64,000 bases of DNA from Mycoplasma zalophi (lineage in GTDB: Bacteria; Bacillota_I; Bacilli_A; Mycoplasmatales; Metamycoplasmataceae), in NCBI RefSeq assembly GCF_025486335.1, contig NZ_JAOOPZ010000001.1, positions 1 through 64,000 of the forward strand, given 5' to 3'. The position numbers and the translations under genes were made by a program. The notes under the pieces are model-generated. The model saw nothing but the letters and a program-made list of their open reading frames with translations, made no database searches and had not been told where the DNA came from. Shown in pieces: positions 10,220 to 23,207 of this stretch; position 1 is the stretch's first letter; each line of letters opens with the position of its first letter.

Positions 10220-11901
10220 TGAACATAGAAATTAGACGCAATATTTTTACTTATTCTCTATATAAAAATAATAAATTAATTAAAACTAAATTAAAACCTC
10301 AAGCTAAAATTTTAGTTGCTCTTTTTTTAGTAACAATTGCTATTTTTGCAATTTGACGAACTAATTTTTCAGCTAGTTATGGAGGAATTAGTTTATTTTT
10401 TGAAAGTCTTAAAAATATTTTTAAACCTTTTCAAACATCATCATACTTACAAGAAAAAAATTTATGGATTTTAAGCCTAAAATTTTTATGATTAAGTTTT
10501 AAAGTAACATTTTTAGGAACTGTTTTAGGTACAATTTTAGCTTTATTTACAGCTTTAATTGGCAACATAAAAACTAACAATAAATTTCAATCATATACAA
10601 TTAGGTTTATCATTTTGTTCTTTAGGAGTTTTCCTGAATTAATTTATTTATACTTTTTTACAACTAGTTTAAATGGTGAAATATCATCTATTTTATTAAT
10701 AAGTTGATTTAGTTGAATATGGTTACATAAGTTCATTTCAGAAGCTATTGAAAATGTACCTTCTAACATTTATAGAAGATTAATTAAATTAGGTTATTCA
10801 AAAACTCATATCTTATTCAGATATATTTATCCTTCAATTAAAAATAAAATAATAATTTTTAGTTTGTATTCATTTGAATCAAACTTAAGATGAACTTCTG
10901 TATTTAGTACTTTAGGAGTTGTGGGTATTGGTCAACTTTTAAATTATGCAAATGAAAGCATATATAAAATGCATGAATTATTAATTCCTTTGCTGGTTTT
11001 TGTTGTTTTTATTAGCATTTTGGAATGATTTAGTTATATTACAAACAACTATTTATTAGTTGCAAAATCAAAAAAAATTACTGAAGAAAATTTTTCAAAA
11101 ATTAAGCAAAATAAAAAAATAAAAACTACAGTGATTTTATTTATATTTGCTACAATAATTATTTCAACAATTTTTATGCTTTTTACCATAAAAAATGCAC
11201 ATTTTTACCCAAATGCACTAAAGAGTATATTTAAAGATTTAATTAATCCAAATTGAAATATAATAACTCAAAACGATAATATATTTTTAATTATTTTAGA
11301 TTTATTTTTAGAAATATACATAACAATTTTACTTGCGATAATTCTTACTTATATTAATTTAAGATTTACTAATCAAAAAACAAATAACATAATTTTTATG
11401 CATATTTTTAGATTTATAAGTACCTTTATTAGAATTATTCCAACAATTGTAATTTTCTTTACAATTGGAATTATTTTTAAAAGACCAGCTGCAGCATTTG
11501 TTATCTCATTTGCTATTCATTCTTCTACTGTTATTTCAAAACAATTGAATGAATCAATTTCTAAAATTGAAGATAAAAATATTAATAATTTAATAAGACA
11601 AGGGTGATCAAAAGGAAGAATTTTTAGGTCATACATTATACCTTATACAAAAAACAACTCTTCTACTTTTTTAATTTTAGAAGTAGAAAAAAATATTCGT
11701 AATTTTATAAATTATGGTTTATTTGGAGCAAGCAATTTTGGTTTAGCAATGGTTTATAGTCAAAGAACTTCATATCGCGACATAACTCCATATGTATGAA
11801 TTTCTGTATTTTTAATAATAACTACTAATATTTATTTTAATTACTTAAAAAATAAAAAAATAGCTTTCAAAGTAAAAAAAATAGCATTTTTACAAATTTA
11901 A
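10219..11901 (+). CDS. p69: ABC transporter permease with two MetI-like domains (P69-type)
   Basis: A 560-residue integral membrane protein made of two fused permease halves. Each half carries an EAA-type coupling loop: SEAIENVPSNIYRRLIKLGYSKTHI (read around 10738-10812) in the first, and KQLNESISKIEDKNINNLIRQGWSKG (around 11540-11620) in the second. It matches the P69 partner of P37 in length and layout. The start codon overlaps the stop of p37. No ATP-binding subunit is encoded before or after it in this window, so the ATPase must be encoded elsewhere or shared with another importer. Confidence 0.88.
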
Positions 11902-12008
11902 AGAACCTTATTTGTTTTTTTTTAAACATTTTTTTGATAAAATTAAATTAGGTGTTTTCACCAACATAATAGAATTATGTAAATATATTTATTTTATAAA
12001 GGAAAAAT

Positions 12009-13205
12009 ATGCCAACAACAACAACAGTTCATTGAACTGACAACCTTGTTAAAATATTACAGGCGCAAGGTATGTGAGGTGGTGTTTTAGCTACATTTGC
12101 TTTCATTATCATCGGATATGTTGTAACACGTAAAGGAATCTTTACAAAAGAAATTAATGGAAAGTTATCAAAATTTTTAATTAGTTTTGCGTTACCATTC
12201 CTATGTATTATTGCATTTATGCAACCAGCTAATGCATCATTAGGAAAAGAAATTGGTGTTGTAATAGGTGTTTCAATAGCATTTTATGTTATAGCAGCAG
12301 TTATTTCAACATTAGTTGTAAAATTTGGACCAAATTTAGTACCAAAATTAGTTACTAAAAAAGCAGAACAAATTTTCACTGAAAAACAAACTGGGGATGC
12401 AGTAGCATATAAAGATGAAGCTATAAAAGATATTCAAGCAAAATTACTAACAACAGTATTAATGCTATCTTATGGTTCATTACAATTCTTTGCTTACCCA
12501 TTAATTATTGCAATGAGTGGAACAATATTTAATGGTTCAGCTCTAGCTCTAGCTCAAATATGATGTATACCATATATGATTGCAGCATTTTCATATGTAA
12601 TGCTTTCATATTCAGGAGAAAAATTCTCTAAAAAAAATATTAAACCTATTTTAAAAGCAGTATTTAGTCCAATGATGTGTGCTTTATACTTATCATTAAT
12701 ACTATGAGCTTTACAATTTGCAGTGCCATCAAAATATGCAATAGTAAACAATATACCATATCAAAAAGTTGAAAATGGAGCTCAATTTTGAGCAGGATTC
12801 AAAGCAAATTTACCAGCTATAGGTAAAATAATAGACTCAGGTGCAGCAATTATTTCTCCACTAGCATGAATGATTATTGGAGGAACATTAGCTTCTTCAA
12901 ATATTAAAAAAGCAGCAGCAGATAAAAGTGTTTGAGTAGCTACATTACTAAAATTAATATTAATGCCATTAATTATGTTCTTAATTGCTTTAGTATTAGT
13001 TAAATCAAATGCAATTACTCCATCAACAGGTGTTCTATTAACATTATTAGGATCTACTCCTCCAGCTGCAGTATGTATTATATTCTCAGTAGCCGCAGGT
13101 CACTCAAAATCAATATATACAGCAGAAGTTTCATCACTATCAACATTGCTATGCTTAGTGGCAATGCCAATATGAATAGTTATTTCTTATATATCATTTA
13201 ACTAG
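12009..13205 (+). CDS. AEC-family (auxin efflux carrier/malate permease-like) transporter
   Basis: A 398-residue membrane protein with about ten hydrophobic segments. The N-terminal half has the family pattern GVLATFAFIIIGYVVTRKG...LSKFLISFALPFLCI, and the C-terminal half repeats it with the signature LKLILMPLIM and STPPAAVCIIFSVAAGHS. AEC proteins move organic acids such as malate or lactate or amino-acid-like anions; the substrate is not visible here. The insertion at about 115-150 is polar and cytosolic. The gene has its own leader and a bidirectional terminator, so it is probably a single transcription unit. Confidence 0.85.
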
Positions 13206-13220
13206 TATTAATGTATACAA

Positions 13221-13244
13221 AAAACACAGCGATTGCTGTGTTTT
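13221..13244. terminator. Bidirectional terminator between AEC carrier and tdk
   Basis: The stem AAAACACAGC/GCTGTGTTTT with loop GATT is flanked by T-rich sequence on the plus side and A-rich sequence on the other, so it can stop transcription from both convergent genes. Confidence 0.85.
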
Positions 13245-13251
13245 CTTTATC

Positions 13252-13827
13252 TTATTTTTTTTCTTTATTTTTAACTCCATCATTATGACATTTTCTGCAA
13301 CGTGCTTCATAATTTGATGTATCATCTAAAAGCAATACATCTACATCATTTGATTTTCTGTATGAACAACTCGCTAAGTTATGACATACGACACAAACAG
13401 CTTGAAGCTTTGTTACTCTTTCTGCTAAAGACAGTATTTGTGACATATTGTAAAAGGGTCTTCTTAAAAAATCTTGATCTAATCCACTTAAAATTACTAA
13501 GAAACCCTCGTTTGCAAGTTGATTAACAACTTCTACAATATCATCACCAAAAAAATGAGCTTCATCAATCACTATTGCATTTGTATCTTTATTAATTAAC
13601 TCATACACTTTTTTTATATCATCTAATACAAAAGTATTATGTTCTGTTCCTGCTCTTGATACTATTTTGGAAACGCTAAATCTTGTATCAAATGAAGGTT
13701 TTATAACCAATATTTCATATTTTGCATATTCTAAAATTCTAATTCTTCTTAAAAGTTCTTCACTTTTTCCGCTAAACATAGGTCCTGTTATTACTTCTAT
13801 CATTCCATTTGAAAATTTATTGTACAT
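13252..13827 (-). CDS. tdk: Thymidine kinase
   Basis: Phosphorylates thymidine to dTMP for nucleotide salvage, needed in mycoplasmas that lack de novo synthesis. The 191-residue protein has the P-loop GPMFSGKS (15-22), the Walker B region AIVIDEAHFFGDD (with catalytic Glu), and a zinc site formed by CVVCHN and CRKCH near the C-terminus. The ATG at 13827 was chosen because AAAGGAG lies 6 bases upstream; an in-frame start at 13893 would run through the upstream terminator. Confidence 0.95.
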   Translation of the reverse strand: MYNKFSNGMIEVITGPMFSGKSEELLRRIRILEYAKYEILVIKPSFDTRFSVSKIVSRAGTEHNTFVLDDIKKVYELINKDTNAIVIDEAHFFGDDIVEVVNQLANEGFLVILSGLDQDFLRRPFYNMSQILSLAERVTKLQAVCVVCHNLASCSYRKSNDVDVLLLDDTSNYEARCRKCHNDGVKNKEKK

Positions 13828-13849
13828 ATTTTCTCCTTTAATTACTAAA

Positions 13850-13876
13850 TAAAAACAACTATTTAAGTTGTTTTTA
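13850..13876 (-). terminator. Terminator after 104-residue protein gene
   Basis: The stem TAAAAACAAC/GTTGTTTTTA with a 7-base loop and a following T-rich run on the minus strand separates the gene ending at 13880 from tdk. Confidence 0.7.
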
Positions 13877-13879
13877 AGT

Positions 13880-14194
13880 TTAATCCTCGTCAATAACGCA
13901 AATTATTTCATAATTAATATTTTTATTTTCTTTTTTAATTTTTACCTGAAATAATTTTTTATTTGCCCAAAATGTATAATCACCTGAACGTTCATTTAAA
14001 GTTAAAATGTTTACCGGAATAAAGGTACTTTCTTCTTCTTTGACTAAACAATCAACTGTTCATCCGTATTTTGATGTGTTATCATTATACAAATGAAAAT
14101 GCATGTTTCTGCCTGCAAAATCAGGCTGAGCTTGATTCTCATTGTTGAAATACTTGTTTCAAATATTTTTTGCTTGCTCTTTAGAAATATTCAT
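13880..14194 (-). CDS. Hypothetical 104-residue protein
   Basis: I do not recognise a family. The protein starts MNISKEQAKNIWNKYF and is soluble and acidic, with no signal or membrane segment. Two TGA codons are needed as Trp (NIWNKY and KYGWTVD). Predicted alternation of short strands (IPVNILTL, YTFWANKKLFQVKIKK, NYEIICVIDED) suggests a small beta domain. It begins one base after the stop of the membrane-anchored protein upstream, so the two are translationally linked. Confidence 0.75.
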
Positions 14195-14195
14195 T

Positions 14196-15197
14196 TTAAT
14201 CACCATTATATTTTTCTGTAATTAATTTGGGTTCAAAAAGTAAATTTTGAATTACATTATTTTTAACATTTACTGAAATTAAAAATTTAAATTGTTTAAT
14301 TTTTAATTTATTTAAATTTGCAGTTATTGATATAAGTTGAGTAATTTTATCAAAATAACTTTTGAATATTAAATCATCGAATTTGTAATATTCTAACTGA
14401 TTATTATTATCAACATTAGCATAAATTGCATCAAATGTAAAATGATCAATTAACTCCAAAAATTTTTCTAAATTAGTTAAATTATCATTTTTATAATTTA
14501 ATATAAAATCCGTTATATCTAATTCAAATTGTTGAGAAGTTTTAATATTTATGCTTGTATAAACGCCTTTAAATGGATTTAAAATATTTTCCGAAACATT
14601 TACATTTTTAAAATATTTATCAGGATTATTTTTTATAATTTCATCTAATTTTTTAATATTTACTTCATAATCTTCATATCTTTTTTTAGTGGTTTCTAAA
14701 GATAGAACTATTTTATTAACCTCTTCATTTAATTGACTATCATTTACTGATTGAATTTTTAAAATTTTTTTAACAAATTCAATTTTATTTTTTGGTTCAT
14801 TAAACATTGCATTTTTAAATTCTTGATTGATATTTGACCCTTTAAAATAAGGAGTTAATTTATATTTAAAAATATTATCAAAATCTTTTGCAGTGCTTGA
14901 TTTAAATTTAGAAATTTGAACACTATTAATTAAAACAATTGGTTGAGATTTAAATTCTATTATATTATTGTTAATTTCAGGTTCTATTTTTAAATTTTCT
15001 AAATTACGCACATCAATTGCACCATCTTTTATTGCTTTAAAAGGACCATCTTTTTTTGTAATAGTTAATGTACTAGTTAAAATTATAGGAACTAAAATAA
15101 TACCAATAAAACAAGTCAATAATCCACTTAACATCAGATAAGAAAATTTAAATAATCGAGTTTTTTTTAACTTATTTGGAGCTTTGCTTTTTTTCAT
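14196..15197 (-). CDS. Hypothetical single-pass membrane protein
   Basis: A 333-residue protein with a basic N-terminus (KKSKAPNKLKKTRLFKF), one strong membrane segment at about 18-45 and no lipobox Cys, so it is probably anchored with the remaining 285 residues outside the cell. The exterior part is Lys/Asn/Ile-rich and mixed helix and strand, with no domain that I recognise. It heads a two-gene unit with the 104-residue protein. Confidence 0.75.
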   Translation of the reverse strand: MKKSKAPNKLKKTRLFKFSYLMLSGLLTCFIGIILVPIILTSTLTITKKDGPFKAIKDGAIDVRNLENLKIEPEINNNIIEFKSQPIVLINSVQISKFKSSTAKDFDNIFKYKLTPYFKGSNINQEFKNAMFNEPKNKIEFVKKILKIQSVNDSQLNEEVNKIVLSLETTKKRYEDYEVNIKKLDEIIKNNPDKYFKNVNVSENILNPFKGVYTSINIKTSQQFELDITDFILNYKNDNLTNLEKFLELIDHFTFDAIYANVDNNNQLEYYKFDDLIFKSYFDKITQLISITANLNKLKIKQFKFLISVNVKNNVIQNLLFEPKLITEKYNGD

Positions 15198-15220
15198 AAA
15201 ATTATTATAATATATTTATT

Positions 15221-16669
15221 TTAGATTTTTGAATCTAAAATATAAAATAAATCATAAATCCTTTTTTTATTAATTCTTGATAAAAACTCGTCATCTAATT
15301 TTCCTTTATTAATTAAATAAGCAACAAAATTAACTATAATTCTATATTTAATGAAATTATTTGGCTTATTAGTTTGATATGTTTTTCAAAACAATTTTTC
15401 TTGATCATTATTTCATTGCATATGTTCAAATAAAATAGCAATATCAATAAAAGGATCATTTTTAGCTGCGTTTTCCCATCCAATTAAAAACACACTTTGT
15501 TTTTTTGAAAAGAAAATTGTATTAATTGATAAATTATTATGACAATTACTTGTTGGTTTTAGTTTCAAAATTCACTTAGAAATTTTATTTATAATTGCAG
15601 AATTAAAATCTTGACGAATATTTTGTTCACCAACCGAACAAATTAATGTTTTTAACCTATTTTCTATATTATATTTAGGAAATTCAACCTTAGAGTTGTG
15701 CAAAATTTTCATCGCCCTTGCTAAAGCTCTTATTCTCATATTATTGAAAGTTAATATGTGGTTTCTTTCCATTCATTTTCAAATAATAATTTTTTCATCT
15801 TCATAAATGTAAGGCGGAACAAAATAAAAATTGTCTAATTCTTTCATATTTAAATTTCTTTTAAAAGTGCTTTTATTTTTTTGAATAATAAAATATGAAT
15901 TATAATTATATTTTTTTGTTTGAAAAGGCTCTAAAGCTCTTGACAATTTAGGAATAGGAATTTCTTGATGTATATAAAATTGTTCAAACCCTGTTTTTAA
16001 ATATTGTTTAATAATATAAATATATTCATCAAACTTCTTATCTTCTAAATTAAATTCATTCATTAAAATATTTTTATCAATCCCTAAATTAATATGAGCC
16101 ATAACTGGATCTACATATCTTGAATTTAATGAACAATTACCAAAATCGATAATTTTTACTTTCCCTGATTTATTTACCAAAATATTTGACCTATTTATAT
16201 TGTTGTGACAAAAAACTAAATCTTCATTTAAATATTTTTTTATAATTTCATCATATTTATGATCATCTATTTTGTTTAAATATCAGTTAAATTCACTTAA
16301 TTGAATATCCATTTTTTGTAATTCTTTAATTTCTTGAATTATATTTTTAGTAATTGTTTTATCAATATGAACATATGTAAGATCATTTCCAAAAAATCAT
16401 TTTTTTATTAAATAACCATCTTTATAAAATAAATAGTCATCAAATGAATTTGCAATTATTTCTTCCTGAGTAATGCCAATATTTTCTAGCTTAGGTATTC
16501 TTATTTGCACAATAATATTTTTATATTTAGCTTGAAAAGTTTTATTTTTAAAAGATTCATAAACAAAATACACATCAGATATTTTAGAAGTAATTATAGA
16601 TCCGAACACAGGTGTAATTTCATCTAAAAACTTAGTAAGTTCTAGTTTTGATAATCTTTCCATTTGCAT
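15221..16669 (-). CDS. Tandem choline-kinase/aminoglycoside-phosphotransferase-like protein lacking catalytic Asp
   Basis: A 482-residue protein with two copies of the APH/choline kinase C-lobe. The first has CHNNINRSNILV (154-165) followed by KIIDFGNCS; the second has CHNNLSINTIFF (376-387) followed by FLIGWENAAKNDPF. In active members the third residue of the HND triplet is the catalytic Asp; it is Asn in both copies (157 and 379). The metal-binding Asp is kept in the first copy (IDFG) but is Gly397 in the second. Four TGA codons are read as Trp. It begins 2 bases after the stop of the neighbouring single-domain kinase gene, which has an intact HND, suggesting a duplicate that became a partner or pseudokinase. 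Confidence 0.8.
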
Positions 16670-16671
16670 AA

Positions 16672-17415
16672 CTAATCTCGTTTCATAGCATTAAGTTTTT
16701 CAAAATAAGGTTCAATTTTATTTATACAATGAGATTCATCAAATGGTTTTTTGTCTTGTTTATTAACTCATAAAACCACTAAATAATTAACTAAAATTCG
16801 ATGTATTTGTAAAATGTATGGACTAAAATCATCTCCATAACCTTCTAAAAATACTTGAATTTGTCGATCATTTAAATTTTGTGATTCAATAAAATAAGCT
16901 AAATCAAAGTGAACATCACCCATAGTAGCATATTCTCAGTCTAATAAATAAATTTTATTGGTTTTATTTTGTTTTATAAAATTTGCTAAAATCACATCAT
17001 TGTGACAAGGCGCTGATGTATCAACATTTTTTAAAAATAAATTAATTTTTTTATAATATTTATCTAAAACTGGAATTCTTATTCCTTTGTCATGTATCAT
17101 TTTTCTATAAACTTTAAATCTTCTTGCTAAATTATTGGCAGGTAACTTCATTTTTGAATTATGTAAGGTAATTAATAGTTTACCAGCTTCTTTTAAAAAT
17201 TCATCATCTAATGTTGGTGTTTTACCATCTATGAAATTAGTTATTAAATACTCTTTATTATCTTCAATAACTCCAGGATAAAAATCAAATACATTTAAAT
17301 CTTTGTAATTCACCGCGTGATTAAAACCTTCATATTTTTTTTTCTTTACAAAATAATTATTTTGTGAATCATAAAACACTTCATTAGTAAAACCTTGTTT
17401 TTCATATTTTTTCAT
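16672..17415 (-). CDS. Choline kinase-like phosphotransferase
   Basis: A 247-residue kinase of the APH/choline kinase (LicA) family, which in mycoplasmas probably phosphorylates choline or a related alcohol for phospholipid or glycolipid synthesis. The Brenner motif PCHNDVILANF carries the catalytic Asp, and YLLDWEYATMGDVHFDLAYF carries the metal-binding Asp and the family's WEYA signature. An ITNFIDGKTP hinge precedes the C-lobe. The ATG at 17415 follows AGAAGGA; a GTG 24 bases upstream is possible but less likely. The tandem relative lies directly downstream in the same operon. Confidence 0.85.
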
Positions 17416-17429
17416 GTATCCTTCTTTAT

Positions 17430-17459
17430 AAAAATTCACAAAATAATTTGTGAATTTTT
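17430..17459 (-). terminator. Terminator of gyrB
   Basis: A 13-bp perfect stem (AAAAATTCACAAA with its complement) and a 4-base loop lie 5 bases beyond the gyrB stop codon, followed by T residues on the minus strand. The stem overlaps the region just upstream of the downstream kinase start. Confidence 0.75.
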
Positions 17460-17463
17460 CTTA

Positions 17464-19419
<1,956 letters not shown>

Positions 19420-19504
19420 AAAACCTCGCTTATATATAAATTTTACTCTAAAAGAATGTTTTTTTTAATAAATACATTTATTAAAAAAGAAACTAAATAA
19501 AAAT

Positions 19505-19526
19505 AAAAAACACATCAGTGTTTTTT
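19505..19526 (-). terminator. Terminator of the lemA operon
   Basis: The stem AAAAAACAC/GTGTTTTTT with loop ATCA is followed on the minus strand by TTTATTTTTATTT, immediately after the lemA stop. Confidence 0.8.
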
Positions 19527-19538
19527 TAAATCGTTATT

Positions 19539-20201
19539 TTATAAAGATGATGTATCAACATCTTGTCTTTCTAACTCTGTAGCTGTAAAGAAAGGTAAAT
19601 TATGTAATTTCATGTTATTTGCAACAACAATAGCAGGGAATTTATAAAGCATTGAGTTAAAATCAGTCACTCTTGCATTATAAATTCTTCTTGCTGAATA
19701 AATTTCATCTTCTTGCATAACTACTTCATTTGAAAATTGTTGATATAGTGAGCTTGCTTTTAAATCAGGATATTTTTCAAATGTAATTTTTAAACCATTT
19801 GTTACATTGTTTAAAAGATTTTGTGTTTCCTGTAAATTGTTTGAATCATTAAAATTAGCATCTTGAATTTGTGAGCGATATTTAGTAATTTGTTCTAATA
19901 ATTCTTTTTCATGTGTTTTATAACCTTTAACAGAGTCTATCATTTTAATTAAAGTTGCACGGCGTTTAGCTTGTGCAGCTTGTATTGTAGAAGAAGCTTC
20001 TTGAGCTACAACTTGTTTTTGATTAAATTTATTTTTATATTTTACTGGCAATATTCAAATAAAAAATAATGTAAAAGGCGAAGCAATAATCAATAGTAAA
20101 TAAAACATTACTTTTTGTAAAGTTGAGGCTTTTGCATGTTGAATAGTGTTGTCAACATTTATTGTTACGTTTTGTTGTTCATTTCTTGAGTCAAATAACA
20201 T
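19539..20201 (-). CDS. lemA: LemA family membrane protein
   Basis: A 220-residue protein with one membrane segment near residues 30-50 and a long helical extracellular or cytosolic body. The pattern KYRSQIQDANF...EKYPDLKASSLYQQF...EDEIYSARRIYNARVTDFNSMLYKFPAIVVA is the LemA signature. The usual role of LemA proteins is not settled; some are linked to membrane stress or protein export. The ATG follows AAGGAG. It is the last gene of a cluster with a DUF3137-like membrane protein, an FtsK-N-like membrane protein and an RNase J paralogue. Confidence 0.9.
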
Positions 20202-20236
20202 AAAATTACTCCTTAATAAAAATAAATATACCTATA

Positions 20237-22132
20237 TTATATATTATTTATAAAAGATACCATTTCCATTGTTATATTTTTAGGTATTTTATTTGGTTCA
20301 TTTATAAATACATATATTCCTTCTGAATCGATTTCTAGTGAATAAAAATTATGGTATGTTTTAAATAAATTATTAAAATTTTTTATGATTTCTATTGAAT
20401 CATTCAATAGTTCTTTATCAATATTTAACTGAAAATTTCAGTACAATTTGTGTGTTGAAACAGTATAAAGTAAACTTTTATCTTCTGTATCATAAACAGA
20501 AATTGAATCTTCCATTTTATTTACAAATGAATTTATAAATTGGCTGTTTTTTAATTTATAGTTAGAACTAAAAATAATTGTTTTATTTTCTGAGAATTTA
20601 ATATAATCATCATAATCCACACGAACAGAAACAGCACCAACATTAAAATCACTTACTGTAACATATTTAATTTTCTTTTCAATATATCAACTTCATTGAT
20701 CTAAATTGATAAAATGAACATTATTTCCTAAAATTGACCTTTGAAATTTTTCATAAATAAAATCTCTAGCAGGTTTTTTAGTCTTTAATGAAAAATATTT
20801 GTTGTTATTTAATTTATTGATAAAAAATAAATTATTGTATGTTTGTGTGTCGTGGTTTTGAATATTTTGTTTATCGATATAATCAAATGAAAATTGTTTA
20901 TTTGTATTATATGTTTCACTTGCTAAATATTTATTTGAAAAAATTAAAGTCAATGAAGCAAGAGTATCTCTTATGTATTCTTTTATATAACTTTTAATTT
21001 CTAATTGGACATCTTCAATCGATAATGTTTCAGAATTTTTATTGTGAGTTATTTTTAAAAATCAATCGGAATTATTTTTTAATATTTTATTATACACTTC
21101 ATATTTTTTGTTGTAAACTATAAATCCATTTGAAGTTTTTTCAAATTCAGAGTTAAATATATTGTTTTTTGTTGCATAATCATATCAATCAATGTATCTA
21201 TCTTGAGTTATTAATTGAAAAAAATTTACAAAACTTAACTCATCATTATATTTAAAATTGTATCTTGTATAAATTTCTTTGTTTTCTAAAATGAGTTCAT
21301 TTCTTTTAGTCATTTTCTTAACTTGTTGTGCTGTTAATGGTTGAGTGGAGATAAATTTTAAATTAGGTAAATAATTTGTTAAATATAAAGTTGTGTGTGT
21401 TTGGTTTAAAAATGGCGCAGGGTGCTGATAATTAGCAACAACTGTTTTTGTATATGTTTTACCATCTTTTACGTATCTTACCAGTCTTGAACCAGTATAT
21501 AATATGTTTGAATATGTTAAATTATAAAAATCTAGGTCATAGAAAAAATTATTTCTAATATCATATTTTTCAATACTTCTAAAAAATATTGGTACTTTTG
21601 GATTTGAAACATTGATATTTTCTAAAACTTCATTAAAATTGTTGTTATTTACTTTGAAAATCCCCATTTGACTTAGTACAAATTTCTTTACATCATTTAA
21701 CGAAAATGAGTTAAAAATTTGATATAAAAGTTTTTGTTTTTCGTTTGTGATTTGTGTAATAACTTTGTTTTTATTGGCTGCAAAATTATTAAATTCATTA
21801 ATAACATTTTTATTTTTCTTAAAAATTTTTCAAAATGCAAACCCGATTAACACAAAAAATAAAACAAAAATTATAAAGTTAATAAACTTTTTGAGTTTCA
21901 CTGATAAACTTTTTGCTTTTTTCTCTATATCTTCACGATGCATTTTAATTTGTTTAAGCTTAAGATTTACATTTGCTTCAACATTATTATTAATTTGTTT
22001 GTATCTCAAATCTATAAATTTATTAATATAAGTTTCTATTTCGTGAACATTTTTTTCGTAAAAATTTTTAATGGGGTTTATATGTATATTTTCATAAGAT
22101 ATATCAGTATCTTTATTTTCCATATTTTCCAT
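20237..22132 (-). CDS. Large membrane protein upstream of LemA, possibly DUF3137
   Basis: A 631-residue protein continuous through six TGA (Trp) codons. It has a charged helical N-terminus with FYEKNVHEIETYINKF, a single strong membrane segment at about 83-101, and a 500-residue mixed alpha/beta body rich in Asn, Lys and aromatic residues. The pairing with LemA and the C-terminal run EIDSEGIYVFIN recall DUF3137 proteins, which often sit beside LemA, but the similarity is weak and I give it only as a candidate. The first 20 bp overlap the end of the upstream gene, so it is co-translated. Confidence 0.7.
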
Positions 22133-23207
22133 CCTCTGAATCTAAATTTAAATCTTCTTCATCTTTTATAAGAGAAAATCTTTTTTGCTTTTTATATTCA
22201 TTTTCTGATTTAGTCAACGTGTAATTTTCAAAATCACTTGCTGTTATAAAAATATTATTATTTTCATTTTCTTGAGTAGAAATAATATTTTGTTCAATAA
22301 ATGATTGTTCTTTAGTAACATCATTAAAAGTTACATCATTGTTTTTTTTATCTAAATCGATAATTTCAAATTCTGTTGTGTCAAAGGGATTATCGTCCAA
22401 GTAATCAAGTTTCACCTCATCAGTAGCTGTATTTTCATCTGCTGAATCTAGTTTATTAAATAAATTATCTTCTTCTATATTAATATTTGCTGTTCATGAT
22501 TCTATATTTTCATTTTTTTTCATTGTTTGTATAGCATTATTTTTGTAATTTGTTTTATTGTAACTATCATTTTTTCGTTTTGCAGACATTCTTTTTGCTT
22601 TTGAAAATGAAAATAAATAAAACTTATGTGTTGGTATAAAAAATATGATTATTGATATAATAAATAGAATTATTGAAAGTACAATTGCTAAAAATTGGCT
22701 ACCCATACTACTAAAAATAGCGAATACAAAACTAGAAAATATTCCTGAAGTAAACTTGTTAGGTAGGGCAGAAGAAATTACATTTGAATAATCTTTAAAT
22801 CAATTATCAAAAACTTTCGGTAAATTATTACCTGCATGTGACATTTTTTCATAACTAGATACATTGTAAATCATACCTGCAAAAATAGCAATAACAAAAC
22901 TAAAGACTAAATATCTTGTAAAAGAAAAGAAAAAATGTTTTAAAGTAATTTTTCCTTCTCAATCAAAAATTTTCATAATTGAAAATAAAATAATAGCTAA
23001 ATAAAAAAAAGATGAATTAAAACCAAATAAAGCTCCAAAAGTATATGAATGGATAGTTGTTAACACAACAATATCACAAAATGAAATTATTCAAAAGAAA
23101 AACGTAACAAAAGCAATAATTGTAAAAATAAAAGTAGGAGTTTTTCAAAACTTTATTTTTTTAATCTTCATTGCATTATTTCTTTTGAATATATTATTAA
23201 ATTTCAT
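22113..23207 (-). CDS. Membrane protein resembling the FtsK N-terminal domain, no motor
   Basis: A 364-residue protein with a basic start, about five hydrophobic segments in residues 22-187, then a basic stretch (FSKAKRMSAKRKN) and an acidic, Asn-rich tail. The segment SGIFSSFVFAIFSSMGSQ between the last two membrane helices resembles the GG(x)4-G loop between TM3 and TM4 of FtsK/SpoIIIE. There is no Walker motif, so the DNA-translocating motor is absent. The ATG at 23207 overlaps the end of the RNase J paralogue by 11 bp; ATG 23171 is an alternative start. The FtsK link is a pattern reading and not certain; a lineage-specific membrane protein is the alternative. Confidence 0.6.
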
